From positions 64,001-106,233 of IMG/VR virus record IMGVR_UViG_3300019927_000058: a stretch of DNA of 42,233 nt; one strand, written 5' to 3'. This DNA comes from a virus. Below, one piece after another: positions 22,296 through 29,294 of this stretch. Below the pieces are notes generated by a model, which did no database searches, had not been told where the DNA came from, and saw only the letters and a list, made by a program, of their open reading frames with translations. Both the position numbers and the translations under genes were made by a program. The first letter of the stretch is position 1. Every line of letters begins with the position of its first letter.

Positions 22296-22535
22296 ATGTC
22301 AGAATATACTTTCAAAAGTAAAAATAGCAGTGGCATTGAAAGCGAAATGGAAGTTACCCGAGAAGATGTAAGAGCTATCAAAGAAATGTGTGAAAGCACA
22401 ATGAGAGAAAGGGGAGATGATGAAGATATTGAAATTCCAGAATGGAAATATCCCCTTGGTGGTTCCAAATGGACAGATTTGATGGAACTTCGACAAAAAT
22501 GTAAGAAATTCCTTCGGGAAAATCAAACAGGGTAA
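22296..22535 (+). CDS. Hypothetical protein
   Basis: 79 residues; acidic middle then WTDLMELRQKCKKFLREN, a basic amphipathic helix. No family recognised. Confidence 0.7.
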   Translation: MSEYTFKSKNSSGIESEMEVTREDVRAIKEMCESTMRERGDDEDIEIPEWKYPLGGSKWTDLMELRQKCKKFLRENQTG

Positions 22536-22558
22536 GGAGTAGGGGGTTAAAATTTTTA

Positions 22559-22579
22559 CTCCGGTTAACCATACCGGGG
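22559..22579 (+). promoter_or_regulatory. Stem-loop H29 with G.U pair
   Basis: CTCCGGT/ACCGGGG, loop TAACCAT, one U.G pair; 7 nt to ATG 22587. Confidence 0.65.
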
Positions 22580-22586
22580 GTAAAAA

Positions 22587-22856
22587 ATGAGAGAAGATAA
22601 AGAAAAAATACGGGATTTGTTAACGGAAGATGAAAAATTCCATGTAGAATTAACGGAAGACCAAATCGCAATTACCTGTGTTTCTTTACAAGAAGAGATT
22701 GAAGATTTCAGAGAAATTTTGAATAATTATGAAATGCTACATGAAAATGAAAAATTACTGTCGAAAGAAAAACTAGAGAGAATGATTACAAACAGAAAGA
22801 TCATCATAGAAAATCTTACAAATACTCACTACCCGACATTTGAAAAATTGATGTAG
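22587..22856 (+). CDS. Helical hypothetical protein
   Basis: 89 residues, almost all charged helix with regular Leu/Ile spacing (ILNNYEMLHENEKLLSKEKL), probably coiled coil. Unknown function. Confidence 0.7.
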   Translation: MREDKEKIRDLLTEDEKFHVELTEDQIAITCVSLQEEIEDFREILNNYEMLHENEKLLSKEKLERMITNRKIIIENLTNTHYPTFEKLM

Positions 22857-22875
22857 TGAGAACTTCAATATTTTA

Positions 22876-22890
22876 CAGGGATTATCCCTG
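22876..22890 (+). promoter_or_regulatory. Stem-loop H30
   Basis: CAGGGA/TCCCTG, loop TTA, after ATATTTTA; 9 nt to ATG 22900. Confidence 0.75.
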
Positions 22891-22899
22891 AATACAACA

Positions 22900-23385
22900 A
22901 TGGCACAAATCAAAGTCGAAACTACAGTAAACCGACAGTATGAGTCAGAAAGTGAAAGTGTCGAAGTTTTCGGCAGAGAAGAAAAAGATGTTGTCCTTAC
23001 CAGAGAAATTGAAGATGTTGAAGAAATGGTATGGGCAATCGAAGCAACGACACACGAAGTTATTTATCACCTTTGGGAAGATGTAAAAGACGACGAAGAA
23101 TTTGAAGATTACGGTTGGAAAGGATACCCCAAGGGAGATGTGACAATTTCTGATTCTTATGATTGTTCTTGGCACGATGTTGTAGAATTTATTGCAGAAA
23201 GAGATGATGTTGAAAACCCCGCCGGGATCTACTTAGATTTGAGATTCAAAAGTCATACCCCCGATGCAGAAAATCTTGATGCATTATTCAAAGACTTTCT
23301 TGAATATTGTGCAGAAAAAGGAATTGATACCAACTATTACACACACGGGAAGAAATCTGGAAAAGATCGAAGGGATTACCTCTAA
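22900..23385 (+). CDS. Hypothetical acidic protein
   Basis: 161 residues; beta-rich N-terminus, acidic core with WHDVVEFIAERDDV, and a basic C-terminal tail (GKKSGKDRRDYL). No family recognised. One of the larger proteins of the block. Confidence 0.75.
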   Translation: MAQIKVETTVNRQYESESESVEVFGREEKDVVLTREIEDVEEMVWAIEATTHEVIYHLWEDVKDDEEFEDYGWKGYPKGDVTISDSYDCSWHDVVEFIAERDDVENPAGIYLDLRFKSHTPDAENLDALFKDFLEYCAEKGIDTNYYTHGKKSGKDRRDYL

Positions 23386-23407
23386 ATAAATTCTTCTTTT
23401 TATTTTC

Positions 23408-23421
23408 CAAGGGCAACCTTG
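23408..23421 (+). promoter_or_regulatory. Stem-loop H31 with GCAA loop
   Basis: CAAGG/CCTTG around a GCAA tetraloop, after TTTATTTTC; 9 nt to ATG 23431. Confidence 0.65.
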
Positions 23422-23430
23422 TTGATAATA

Positions 23431-23595
23431 ATGGAAGACAAAAACGGCAATTACGAAAGTGTAAACTTTGAAAACATGAATGACAAAACGCTTGCCGCCG
23501 CTTGCCATTTGCTTGTTGAGGGTCGGCAGTATGAAAATATCGAAGACGACAAAGACCTAGCATTGAAAGAAGTTTCACGAAGATTGGGCGAATAA
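23431..23595 (+). CDS. Small helical protein
   Basis: 54 residues with MNDKTLAAACHLLVEGRQYENIEDDKDLALKE-type helices (split here as two short runs), resembling a small helical bundle. No family recognised. Confidence 0.6.
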   Translation: MEDKNGNYESVNFENMNDKTLAAACHLLVEGRQYENIEDDKDLALKEVSRRLGE

Positions 23596-23617
23596 AGTAG
23601 AAATAATAAAATTCTTT

Positions 23618-23634
23618 CCAAGGGTTATCCTTGG
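23618..23634 (+). promoter_or_regulatory. Stem-loop H32
   Basis: CCAAGG/CCTTGG, loop GTTAT; 15 nt to ATG 23650, the longest spacer seen for a clear assignment. Confidence 0.7.
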
Positions 23635-23649
23635 GGATTAATCAATACA

Positions 23650-23877
23650 ATGGCATACCGATACTGTCCGGGTTGTGAAAAGTGGTTACAGACATACGAA
23701 TATACCCTTGATGAAACCGGAGAATTGGTTTGTCCAGAACATCAAGCAGTTCATGGATACATTGGCCCTTACGGTAATTACACTGAAAGAGACTTTCGGA
23801 AAGATAATAAAGAGAGTATGTATGATGACTTTGATGAAATGCTTCAATCAGCATACGATCAAATGATTATAGAATAG
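23650..23877 (+). CDS. Zinc-binding protein
   Basis: 75 residues; CPGC (6-9) and CPEH (28-31) make a Cys3His-type ribbon at the N-terminus, followed by an acidic helix. Unknown function. Confidence 0.7.
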   Translation: MAYRYCPGCEKWLQTYEYTLDETGELVCPEHQAVHGYIGPYGNYTERDFRKDNKESMYDDFDEMLQSAYDQMIIE

Positions 23878-23895
23878 AACTCTCTTCTATATTTT

Positions 23896-23911
23896 CCAAG
23901 TATAAACTTGG
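23896..23911 (+). promoter_or_regulatory. Stem-loop H33
   Basis: CCAAGT/ACTTGG, loop ATAA, after ATATTTT; 7 nt to ATG 23919. Compared with H28 and H32, both arms changed together (G to T and C to A). Confidence 0.75.
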
Positions 23912-23918
23912 GATAACA

Positions 23919-24146
23919 ATGACATTCGAAAACTTTCAACAATTCAGAAATTGGTGTAAAGATAACCAAGAAATCTCAGTTAGAGATTACAATGATGAAA
24001 ATCAAGGAGTAATCATTGAAAATCTTCATGATACTAATGGTATGATTGTATGTGAATTGATGGTATCTGCATATGACAGTGGGTTTAGGTTTGGACCCAT
24101 GCATTCTGATATGGATGGCGGATCAATCGTTATAGTTGAAGAATAA
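23919..24146 (+). CDS. Hypothetical protein
   Basis: 75 residues, mixed alpha/beta, with two Cys far apart. The C-terminus is beta-rich (GGSIVIVEE). No family recognised. Confidence 0.7.
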   Translation: MTFENFQQFRNWCKDNQEISVRDYNDENQGVIIENLHDTNGMIVCELMVSAYDSGFRFGPMHSDMDGGSIVIVEE

Positions 24147-24150
24147 CGTA

Positions 24151-24181
24151 GGGGATTAACCTCTAAACCTCGCATGATTTT
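24151..24181 (+). promoter_or_regulatory. GGGGATT repeat element G3
   Basis: GGGGATT, 8 nt, AACCTCGCATGATTTT. Starts 4 nt after a stop and runs straight into stem-loop H34 (2-nt gap), taking the place of the usual TATTTT box. Confidence 0.75.
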
Positions 24182-24183
24182 GG

Positions 24184-24199
24184 CAGGGTACTATCCCTG
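24184..24199 (+). promoter_or_regulatory. Stem-loop H34
   Basis: CAGGG/CCCTG, loop TACTAT; 11 nt to ATG 24211. Confidence 0.7.
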
Positions 24200-24210
24200 T
24201 GTAATTAACA

Positions 24211-24483
24211 ATGACAGAAAACAAAGCACCCGAAATGTGGGAATGGGGTATTGGTGAAAAAGGAGGTACTTACTATGACTATTGGGCTTATCACAAAGAT
24301 GATGAATATGAAGTTCATGTTTGGTGGGATAGAGGAAATAGCCATTCGGTTGAAATTATTCCGATTAAAGGTTATGATGAAAACGATGATCCTATTTACG
24401 GATATGCAAAAGAAACTTGTGAATTCCCCACCGAAGATGAAGCAATTGAATATGCGTGTGAATTGATGGAAAAATACGCATAG
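24211..24483 (+). CDS. Hypothetical Trp/Tyr-rich protein
   Basis: 90 residues, aromatic-rich (WEWGIGEKGGTYYDYWAYH) with a C-terminal EDEAIEYACELMEKY helix. No family recognised. Confidence 0.7.
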   Translation: MTENKAPEMWEWGIGEKGGTYYDYWAYHKDDEYEVHVWWDRGNSHSVEIIPIKGYDENDDPIYGYAKETCEFPTEDEAIEYACELMEKYA

Positions 24484-24488
24484 GGTAC

Positions 24489-24519
24489 GGGGATTGAATG
24501 AATAACCTCGCATCATTTT
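24489..24519 (+). promoter_or_regulatory. GGGGATT repeat element G4
   Basis: GGGGATT, 8 nt, AACCTCGCATCATTTT, abutting stem-loop H35 directly. Confidence 0.75.
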
Positions 24520-24537
24520 GGATGGAATAGTCCATCC
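24520..24537 (+). promoter_or_regulatory. Stem-loop H35
   Basis: GGATGGA/TCCATCC, loop ATAG. ATG 24538 touches it; ATG 24547 is 9 nt away, the usual spacing. Confidence 0.75.
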
Positions 24538-24546
24538 ATGGTAAAA

Positions 24547-24972
24547 ATGGATACACTAAACTGCGATATCCGACATGTCGTACAGGGACTTAAGACACTC
24601 AAAGAATCGGAAAATTATGACACTCTTCAAGTATGGGATTCGGAAGCTGTTATGCGTGGAATTGATAGAGAAGAGATGAAAGAACGAAATCTTTTCGGAA
24701 TCTCTGAACCTGTCGTAATTATTGAAAAAGAAGTAACAGACTGCTATAAATTCAAATTCCATGAAAGTCAAGTAGAAAATGAATTCGTTTGGGATGGACA
24801 TTCACGCATGACAACTAAACCCAAACAACTTGGTGGAAATTTGAAAATGGTAGTCATGGAAATAGAAGATGAGTATGGGGATATTCTTTGGGATTTTGCT
24901 GAAATGTCTGCCGGGTCCATTGGACATGAAGGTTTCTGCGATTTCGAGTTTGAATTTGAAATGATTATTTAA
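24547..24972 (+). CDS. Hypothetical protein
   Basis: 141 residues from the ATG 9 nt after H35 (a start three codons earlier at 24538 is also possible). Acidic and beta-rich; ends FCDFEFEFEMII. No family recognised. Confidence 0.7.
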   Translation: MDTLNCDIRHVVQGLKTLKESENYDTLQVWDSEAVMRGIDREEMKERNLFGISEPVVIIEKEVTDCYKFKFHESQVENEFVWDGHSRMTTKPKQLGGNLKMVVMEIEDEYGDILWDFAEMSAGSIGHEGFCDFEFEFEMII

Positions 24973-24990
24973 TAAATATTTCTTATATTT

Positions 24991-25009
24991 TGCATGGGTA
25001 AACCATGCA
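24991..25009 (+). promoter_or_regulatory. Stem-loop H36
   Basis: TGCATGG/CCATGCA, loop GTAAA, after TATATTT; 8 nt to ATG 25018. Confidence 0.75.
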
Positions 25010-25017
25010 TGATTAAA

Positions 25018-25410
25018 ATGAGTGCTGAATACCACAATCAGATTGGAGAAGTACCAGTTGGAAAGCTATACGAAAGTGTTACTATCGAAGGAGGAACTAT
25101 TAATAAAGGAGATGTTGTTGTGTGGAGTGATCCAGACTGTGCTTATCATAGCGAAGAGGTAATGACGAGTCTCTTTGTAGGATTCGTTGAGAAGGTGTAT
25201 GAGCGCGATGAGCCAGAGCTAGGGGTAACAACCCCATTGGGTCGGCTTGAAGTGGATAACAATATGAAGGCTATCAGCGGGGAAGAAATTCGACGTGACC
25301 TTGATGGTTCCAGTATGAAATTCGTGGATAGGTTCTTGAACAGTGAGTATGAAAAATATATGAATGTTCAATGGACTCGGAATGGCGACTTCAAAGTGAG
25401 TGGAGAATAG
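25018..25410 (+). CDS. Hypothetical protein
   Basis: 130 residues. The segment GGTINKGDVVVW followed by LFVGFVEKVYER looks like a small beta-barrel (SH3-like) core. No firm family. Codon choice is less AT-rich than its neighbours, possibly a later arrival. Confidence 0.7.
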   Translation: MSAEYHNQIGEVPVGKLYESVTIEGGTINKGDVVVWSDPDCAYHSEEVMTSLFVGFVEKVYERDEPELGVTTPLGRLEVDNNMKAISGEEIRRDLDGSSMKFVDRFLNSEYEKYMNVQWTRNGDFKVSGE

Positions 25411-25428
25411 ATTATAATCAATTCTTTT

Positions 25429-25446
25429 CTGTGGATTTATCCACAG
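25429..25446 (+). promoter_or_regulatory. Stem-loop H37
   Basis: CTGTGGA/TCCACAG, loop TTTA, after TTCTTTT; 7 nt to ATG 25454. Confidence 0.75.
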
Positions 25447-25453
25447 TGATACA

Positions 25454-25669
25454 ATGACTTTCAGAACATTCTACGAAATCGTTAGAAAAGAAAACGAAAA
25501 CATCAAAAACGTTGAGCATTTCGAGAAAAGCAAACCCGGATTCCTACGAATAGAGTATTATCCAAACGTCAATGCAATTACGAATGATATTATTAATATC
25601 AATCCAGAAGCAAAACACATCCCAATGAGTGATGTTAAAGATATTGAAGAAAACGAGGTGAGATTCTAA
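25454..25669 (+). CDS. Small hypothetical protein
   Basis: 71 residues, balanced charge, mixed alpha/beta. First gene of a two-gene unit. No family recognised. Confidence 0.7.
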   Translation: MTFRTFYEIVRKENENIKNVEHFEKSKPGFLRIEYYPNVNAITNDIININPEAKHIPMSDVKDIEENEVRF

Positions 25670-25670
25670 A

Positions 25671-25823
25671 ATGGCAAGTTATTATGTCATTGAACATAAT
25701 GAAAGAGGTATAGCACAAGATGCAACAGGACCATATACCGAAGATACTGCTTACGAATTAGCAGAGAAGAGGGATTGTATGGTTACTGTAGCAAAATCTC
25801 AAGCTACATTCAAAACACAATAA
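25671..25823 (+). CDS. Small hypothetical protein
   Basis: 50 residues (MASYYVIEHNERGIAQDATGP..) starting 1 nt after the previous stop. GAGGTG lies 10 nt upstream and could act as a Shine-Dalgarno site, which internal operon genes would need. No stem-loop, as expected. Confidence 0.65.
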   Translation: MASYYVIEHNERGIAQDATGPYTEDTAYELAEKRDCMVTVAKSQATFKTQ

Positions 25824-25844
25824 ACTCAAACTCCTTTTATTTTA

Positions 25845-25863
25845 GAGCAGGTTTATCCTGCTC
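25845..25863 (+). promoter_or_regulatory. Stem-loop H38
   Basis: GAGCAGG/CCTGCTC, loop TTTAT, after CCTTTTATTTTA; 10 nt to ATG 25874. Confidence 0.8.
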
Positions 25864-25873
25864 GTGAATAATC

Positions 25874-25993
25874 ATGAACACTGCTACTCGAAACCAAGTT
25901 GACGAGATTATTGATAAAGAATCGCACCAAGGAGATACCTTTGCAAAAGTCCGTATGGGGAATCAAGTTGATTGGGTCCAGCTAGAAGATTAA
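25874..25993 (+). CDS. Mini hypothetical protein
   Basis: 39 residues with a helical first half and a short beta end. Supported mainly by its stem-loop promoter and clean stop. Confidence 0.6.
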   Translation: MNTATRNQVDEIIDKESHQGDTFAKVRMGNQVDWVQLED

Positions 25994-26018
25994 CATAACA
26001 ACCATTTCATTTATTTTA

Positions 26019-26037
26019 GGACAGGTACATCCTGTCC
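26019..26037 (+). promoter_or_regulatory. Stem-loop H39
   Basis: GGACAGG/CCTGTCC, loop TACAT, after TTTATTTTA; 11 nt to ATG 26049. Confidence 0.8.
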
Positions 26038-26048
26038 GTGAATTAACA

Positions 26049-26252
26049 ATGACACGAATTGGTGAATTCCGATACACTGGAAACGGTAAGACTCTTGAAC
26101 AAAACGAAGAATACACTGTCTACGAAGCAGATGGAGTGGTTGAAGCATACTCGGAAGGAGAAAGTGAACCAGTCGAAATGAAGAAAGCTACGTTCTTCTC
26201 TCTTCAAGCTGGCAATCTTGAACAAATTGAAGGAGAAACGCCAATGCGGTAA
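26049..26252 (+). CDS. Small beta-rich protein
   Basis: 67 residues: FRYTGNGKTLEQNEEYTVYEAD and later segments suggest an SH3-like barrel. No family recognised. Confidence 0.65.
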   Translation: MTRIGEFRYTGNGKTLEQNEEYTVYEADGVVEAYSEGESEPVEMKKATFFSLQAGNLEQIEGETPMR

Positions 26253-26282
26253 TCTATTTTTAAATAGCCTATTCTATATTTT

Positions 26283-26302
26283 CTTGTGGTTGATTCCACA
26301 AG
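26283..26302 (+). promoter_or_regulatory. Stem-loop H40
   Basis: CTTGTGG/CCACAAG, loop TTGATT, same stem as H2; 9 nt to ATG 26312. Confidence 0.8.
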
Positions 26303-26311
26303 TGACTACAA

Positions 26312-26575
26312 ATGACTGAAGAAACTACTGAAGTAACAGTTTCGGAAGATAAATTCAACGGAACTTCAACAATGATTGTCGAAAAAGTAGAAAATAAAAA
26401 AGTAGCAGAATCGTTTGCTCGTAGATTTTGGAAAGAAGAATATGATACTAGACCAAGCCGGATAGTTGTTGAAAAGCAAAAGTCTGCATTGACACACGAC
26501 AGATATATTGTTATGGTTGCAGATCATAGTAGTGGTTCACTCAAAGATTCTAAAACTTACGAGGTGGAAGAATGA
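26312..26575 (+). CDS. Hypothetical protein
   Basis: 87 residues, Thr/Glu-rich N-terminus and a basic middle (SFARRFWKEEYDTRPSRIVV). Its TGA overlaps the next ATG. No family recognised. Confidence 0.7.
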   Translation: MTEETTEVTVSEDKFNGTSTMIVEKVENKKVAESFARRFWKEEYDTRPSRIVVEKQKSALTHDRYIVMVADHSSGSLKDSKTYEVEE

Positions 26576-26808
26576 CACAAATCAGTGAACTTAATCGCGG
26601 AGAAACTATCAAGTTAAAAGTTGAAGATGAATTCGCTGTTTGGTGTACTGTTTTGCTAGCGAACGAAGATAATGAAGCAATCGTGCAACAGGAATACGAT
26701 AGCTACAAAGGATATTATATTCGTGGAAAACCAAACAGCAAAGTCGATATATTCCAAGAAAAGCAAGATAGAACAGAATTTATAGGCCAAGGGAGTATCG
26801 AAACGTAA
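26572..26808 (+). CDS. Hypothetical protein
   Basis: 78 residues, beta-rich (GETIKLKVEDEFAVWCTVLL), second gene of its unit and lacking a stem-loop. No family recognised. Confidence 0.7.
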   Translation: MTQISELNRGETIKLKVEDEFAVWCTVLLANEDNEAIVQQEYDSYKGYYIRGKPNSKVDIFQEKQDRTEFIGQGSIET

Positions 26809-26847
26809 AGCAAAAAGTACAATCCTTTAAATGTCTTTGAACATTTT

Positions 26848-26864
26848 GGTTGCATAATGCAACC
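26848..26864 (+). promoter_or_regulatory. Stem-loop H41
   Basis: GGTTGC/GCAACC, loop ATAAT, after ACATTTT; 7 nt to ATG 26872, the start of a frame broken by two TGA codons. Confidence 0.7.
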
Positions 26865-26871
26865 TGATAAA

Positions 26872-26976
26872 ATGAAAACACAGAAACTCAATTGTCCTAA
26901 GTGTGATAATACAAAATTCTGAAAACACATGACAAAAAGCTGACTATGCACAGAATGTGGATACAAAGCATCATAA
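26872..26976 (+). pseudogene. Zinc-ribbon gene with two in-frame TGA codons
   Basis: 35 codons: MKTQKLNCPKCDNTKF-TGA-KHMTKS-TGA-LCTECGYKAS. Reading each TGA (26920, 26941) as Trp restores a complete CxxC..CxxC zinc ribbon in one frame, with correct start, stop and stem-loop promoter. Either two TGG codons mutated to TGA and the gene is dead, or UGA is read through here. Other genes in the block use TGA as a stop, so there is no general recoding. Confidence 0.6.
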
Positions 26977-26982
26977 AAGCAA

Positions 26983-27013
26983 GGGGATTAAACACATAAT
27001 CTCGCATGGTTTT
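26983..27013 (+). promoter_or_regulatory. GGGGATT repeat element G5
   Basis: GGGGATT, 8 nt, AATCTCGCATGGTTTT, starting 6 nt after the broken zinc-ribbon gene and 19 nt before stem-loop H42. Confidence 0.75.
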
Positions 27014-27032
27014 GACACCACGGTATCATTTT

Positions 27033-27053
27033 CTTGTCGGGTCAACCGACAAG
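27033..27053 (+). promoter_or_regulatory. Stem-loop H42
   Basis: CTTGTCGG/CCGACAAG, loop GTCAA, after CATTTT; 6 nt to ATG 27060. Confidence 0.8.
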
Positions 27054-27059
27054 GATATA

Positions 27060-27353
27060 ATGAATCAGGCAAACTTCAATAAGATAGGCGAAATTGTAAG
27101 GGACTTTGAAGAAAACGCCGGTACTCGATTCCTCAATGTCAAAGAAGCATTTTGGAATAGAGGGGCAGACGGTGAAGAAATTGTTTATGAAGTTCATGTA
27201 GTAATTGAAGAAAGTAAAGAAATTACTGCCAGAGTTAATACTTACTGCTATCCTGCGGCAGACTTCGGACGTGAGCGTGGATTGTATCTATATGATACTG
27301 TAGTTAATTGGAATGATGAGACAGTCACTCTCCGATTCCGCTTTGAAGAGTAA
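27060..27353 (+). CDS. Hypothetical protein
   Basis: 97 residues: an N-terminal helix, then beta strands (YEVHVVIEESKEITARVNTY, TVTLRFRFEE). No family recognised. ATG 27060 chosen over 27006, which precedes the stem-loop. Confidence 0.7.
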   Translation: MNQANFNKIGEIVRDFEENAGTRFLNVKEAFWNRGADGEEIVYEVHVVIEESKEITARVNTYCYPAADFGRERGLYLYDTVVNWNDETVTLRFRFEE

Positions 27354-27382
27354 CAAGTAACCAAAACCCTTTTATTTATTTT

Positions 27383-27401
27383 CCCACTTATTGTTAGTGG
27401 G
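27383..27401 (+). promoter_or_regulatory. Stem-loop H43
   Basis: CCCACT/AGTGGG, loop TATTGTT, after CCTTTTATTTATTTT; 9 nt to ATG 27411. Confidence 0.75.
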
Positions 27402-27410
27402 GCTATAACC

Positions 27411-27737
27411 ATGAGCCAAGAAGAAACTGAATTACCGAAAGAAGAGCTTGCCTTCATCCGAGCAGTGAGGGCCAACAACTACGAGCATCTTCATCTTCAA
27501 GATGATCTGGTATTGATTACAGACATTGAAGGAGATGAAGAGTTTGAACCATTTCTTTCTGTTGAAAATGATGATTATGATGAAGAATTCATTGGCGAGA
27601 AACTAGAAGAGTTAGATTGGTTGGATTGGGAAAATATTGAGATAGTTGAAGAGACAGGGATCAACTTTGATTTCTGTGATATTTTCGATGCAAAACTAAA
27701 TGACCCTGTGGTTCCTAATGCGGACGGGGAAGAATAA
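27411..27737 (+). CDS. Paralogue family A, member 3
   Basis: 108 residues. AFIRAVRANNYEHLHLQDDLVL then ITDIEG and EPFLSVENDDYDEEFIGEKL match the proteins at 20090 and 21926. Strongly acidic C-terminus. Function unknown; its copy number suggests a useful virus-specific role. Confidence 0.75.
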   Translation: MSQEETELPKEELAFIRAVRANNYEHLHLQDDLVLITDIEGDEEFEPFLSVENDDYDEEFIGEKLEELDWLDWENIEIVEETGINFDFCDIFDAKLNDPVVPNADGEE

Positions 27738-27741
27738 AGCC

Positions 27742-28086
27742 ATGGGGGTATCGAAATACTCACCGTCACTCGAAATTCCAAGAGATATTGAGAATGAATA
27801 CCGGACCACTAATCACTTCATGGAGAGGTTGAAGTACAGGACTGATCCAGAGCCAAGCAAAGAAATTGTCTTTGAGACAATGGAAAATGGTCAGTTCAAA
27901 ACAACACACATCTCCGATAGATTCATCTGTGAACAAGAGATAGATGAAATAACGTGGTGGATAATTGTAGAGATGAACGATGAGGCATTCGTAAAGGATA
28001 ATAAATACCATGCTTTAGTTAGCGTGTACGCGCCGAATCAACATCCAGAGAAACACAAAACAGTCTTTGAGGCTGATATACAATGA
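27742..28086 (+). CDS. Hypothetical protein
   Basis: 114 residues. HFMERLKYRTDP.. then ETMENGQFKTT and a Trp-rich strand (ITWWIIVEM) recall toxin-like BrnT/RelE-size folds, but no catalytic set is evident. Starts 4 nt after the previous stop; the TGA overlaps the next ATG. Confidence 0.65.
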   Translation: MGVSKYSPSLEIPRDIENEYRTTNHFMERLKYRTDPEPSKEIVFETMENGQFKTTHISDRFICEQEIDEITWWIIVEMNDEAFVKDNKYHALVSVYAPNQHPEKHKTVFEADIQ

Positions 28087-28298
28087 CATTCAAAAATAGT
28101 AAACTAAACACGACGGACGACCGAACATGGACATTCAACATCGATGAAATTGATGCATTCCGCCTTGATGCTCCAGCAAAAGCAAAGAAGGCTGTAGCAG
28201 AATCAGTTGATGATACTGATTATAGGAGCCTACGAGCAAAGTTAGTCAATAGTGGTCAATTCGGAGATACATATGTAACCGTAGTTGAGGTGCTATAA
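28083..28298 (+). CDS. Small hypothetical protein
   Basis: 71 residues with an Ala-rich helix (DAPAKAKKAVAESV). Coupled to the gene upstream. No family recognised. Confidence 0.65.
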   Translation: MTFKNSKLNTTDDRTWTFNIDEIDAFRLDAPAKAKKAVAESVDDTDYRSLRAKLVNSGQFGDTYVTVVEVL

Positions 28299-28301
28299 AT
28301 A

Positions 28302-28580
28302 ATGACTAACGACGAACTCACCGAAAATTTTGATAACATCCGCGCAGTGTGGTGTTCCAAATGCAAATTATGGTACGGGCCTATGGATGGTTGTCTCGAA
28401 CACGAAGATGCAATTAACGTGGGATTAATTCCAATACAAGAACTGGAAGAGTTAGAAAAAGAATGGAATGAAGCGGCGGAAGTAATTAAAACAGACGAAA
28501 CAATAGATGCTCCGGGTTATGAAAGAGCATTGAGCAAGGCAAATAGTGAACTTCGTGAGTTGATTGAAAAATATGAGTGA
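28302..28580 (+). CDS. Hypothetical protein with CxxC-C motif
   Basis: 92 residues: WCSKCKLWYGPMDGC..H at 17-33 may bind zinc; then a long acidic helix. Overlaps the next gene by 8 nt. Confidence 0.7.
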   Translation: MTNDELTENFDNIRAVWCSKCKLWYGPMDGCLEHEDAINVGLIPIQELEELEKEWNEAAEVIKTDETIDAPGYERALSKANSELRELIEKYE

Positions 28581-28848
28581 ATCAACAATCGAAAGCGCCA
28601 ACCGGGAACGCGAAGATATGAACGCTGATTGGATGGAATGGCTTGAGTACGTGCTTGAGACAGATCCAGAAGTTTTGAACGAGAATGGATTGCGGAATAT
28701 TGCACGACTCTTGGCAAAACAAAAACAACAGAATGATGAACTACAAAATTTGATTAAGAGGTGGCGTAATCCGCCCAGTGATGTTCCTGATGTAGCAGTT
28801 GAGTTAGTTGAAGTATGCGCTGATGATTTAGAAGAAGTGATAGAATAA
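28573..28848 (+). CDS. Helical hypothetical protein
   Basis: 91 residues, helical with a Lys/Gln-rich middle (LLAKQKQQNDELQNLIKRW). No family recognised. Last gene of its operon. Confidence 0.7.
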   Translation: MSESTIESANREREDMNADWMEWLEYVLETDPEVLNENGLRNIARLLAKQKQQNDELQNLIKRWRNPPSDVPDVAVELVEVCADDLEEVIE

Positions 28849-28864
28849 TGAACAAACTATATTT

Positions 28865-28884
28865 CACGGGGCCTACCCCCGGTG
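28865..28884 (+). promoter_or_regulatory. Stem-loop H44, bulged
   Basis: CAC-GGGG/CCCC-(G)-GTG, loop CCTAC, with a one-base bulge; 7 nt to ATG 28892. Confidence 0.65.
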
Positions 28885-28891
28885 AACAATA

Positions 28892-29188
28892 ATGACATGC
28901 ACGCAATGCAATCAGGATGCAATGTACGACCAGAGGAATGGGAAGCGATGTGCCAACTGTGGTCATGTCGAACAACCTACTCTTGGTCTAATCGATGAAC
29001 GACCAACTAAACCCTATGATGCTGTCTGTGGGGAGGTTATTGAAGAATGGCGAGAACATGATAACCAAGAGCCAAAAGGAGTTAAAAATCTCTGTAACGA
29101 TGGTAGCTGTTGTTCGTTTAATCCTACAACAATGAGACAATTAGAAGACGGAACATGGATTGCAGTATGTACTACACATGACAAATAA
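28892..29188 (+). CDS. Zinc-ribbon protein
   Basis: 98 residues with CTQC (3-6), CANC (20-23) and later cysteines near 68, 73 and 74, so one or two zinc sites. Function unknown. Confidence 0.7.
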   Translation: MTCTQCNQDAMYDQRNGKRCANCGHVEQPTLGLIDERPTKPYDAVCGEVIEEWREHDNQEPKGVKNLCNDGSCCSFNPTTMRQLEDGTWIAVCTTHDK

Positions 29189-29294
29189 ATGTAAGCAGTG
29201 TGGTGGACCGATAGAGAACGATAATGAAGAATTCTGTCAGTTGAAGTGCAGAGTAAAATGGTATAAAAATCAAAATAAAAGTGAGACAGCATGA
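29178..29294 (+). CDS. Mini zinc-binding protein
   Basis: 38 residues with Cys5-x2-Cys8 and Cys20-x3-Cys24, resembling MYM/FCS-type fingers (EFCQLKCR). Overlaps the previous gene by 11 nt and the next by ATGA. Confidence 0.6.
   Translation: MTNKCKQCGGPIENDNEEFCQLKCRVKWYKNQNKSETA

Noticed and set aside
26872-26976. General use of TGA as a sense codon in this replicon
   Set aside because: Many genes end in TGA overlapped by the next ATG (ATGA), and TGG is the normal Trp codon throughout.
27700-27741. Upstream start at 27700 for the gene starting at 27742
   Set aside because: It lies inside the preceding gene; ATG 27742 follows that gene's stop by 4 nt, the usual operon layout here.
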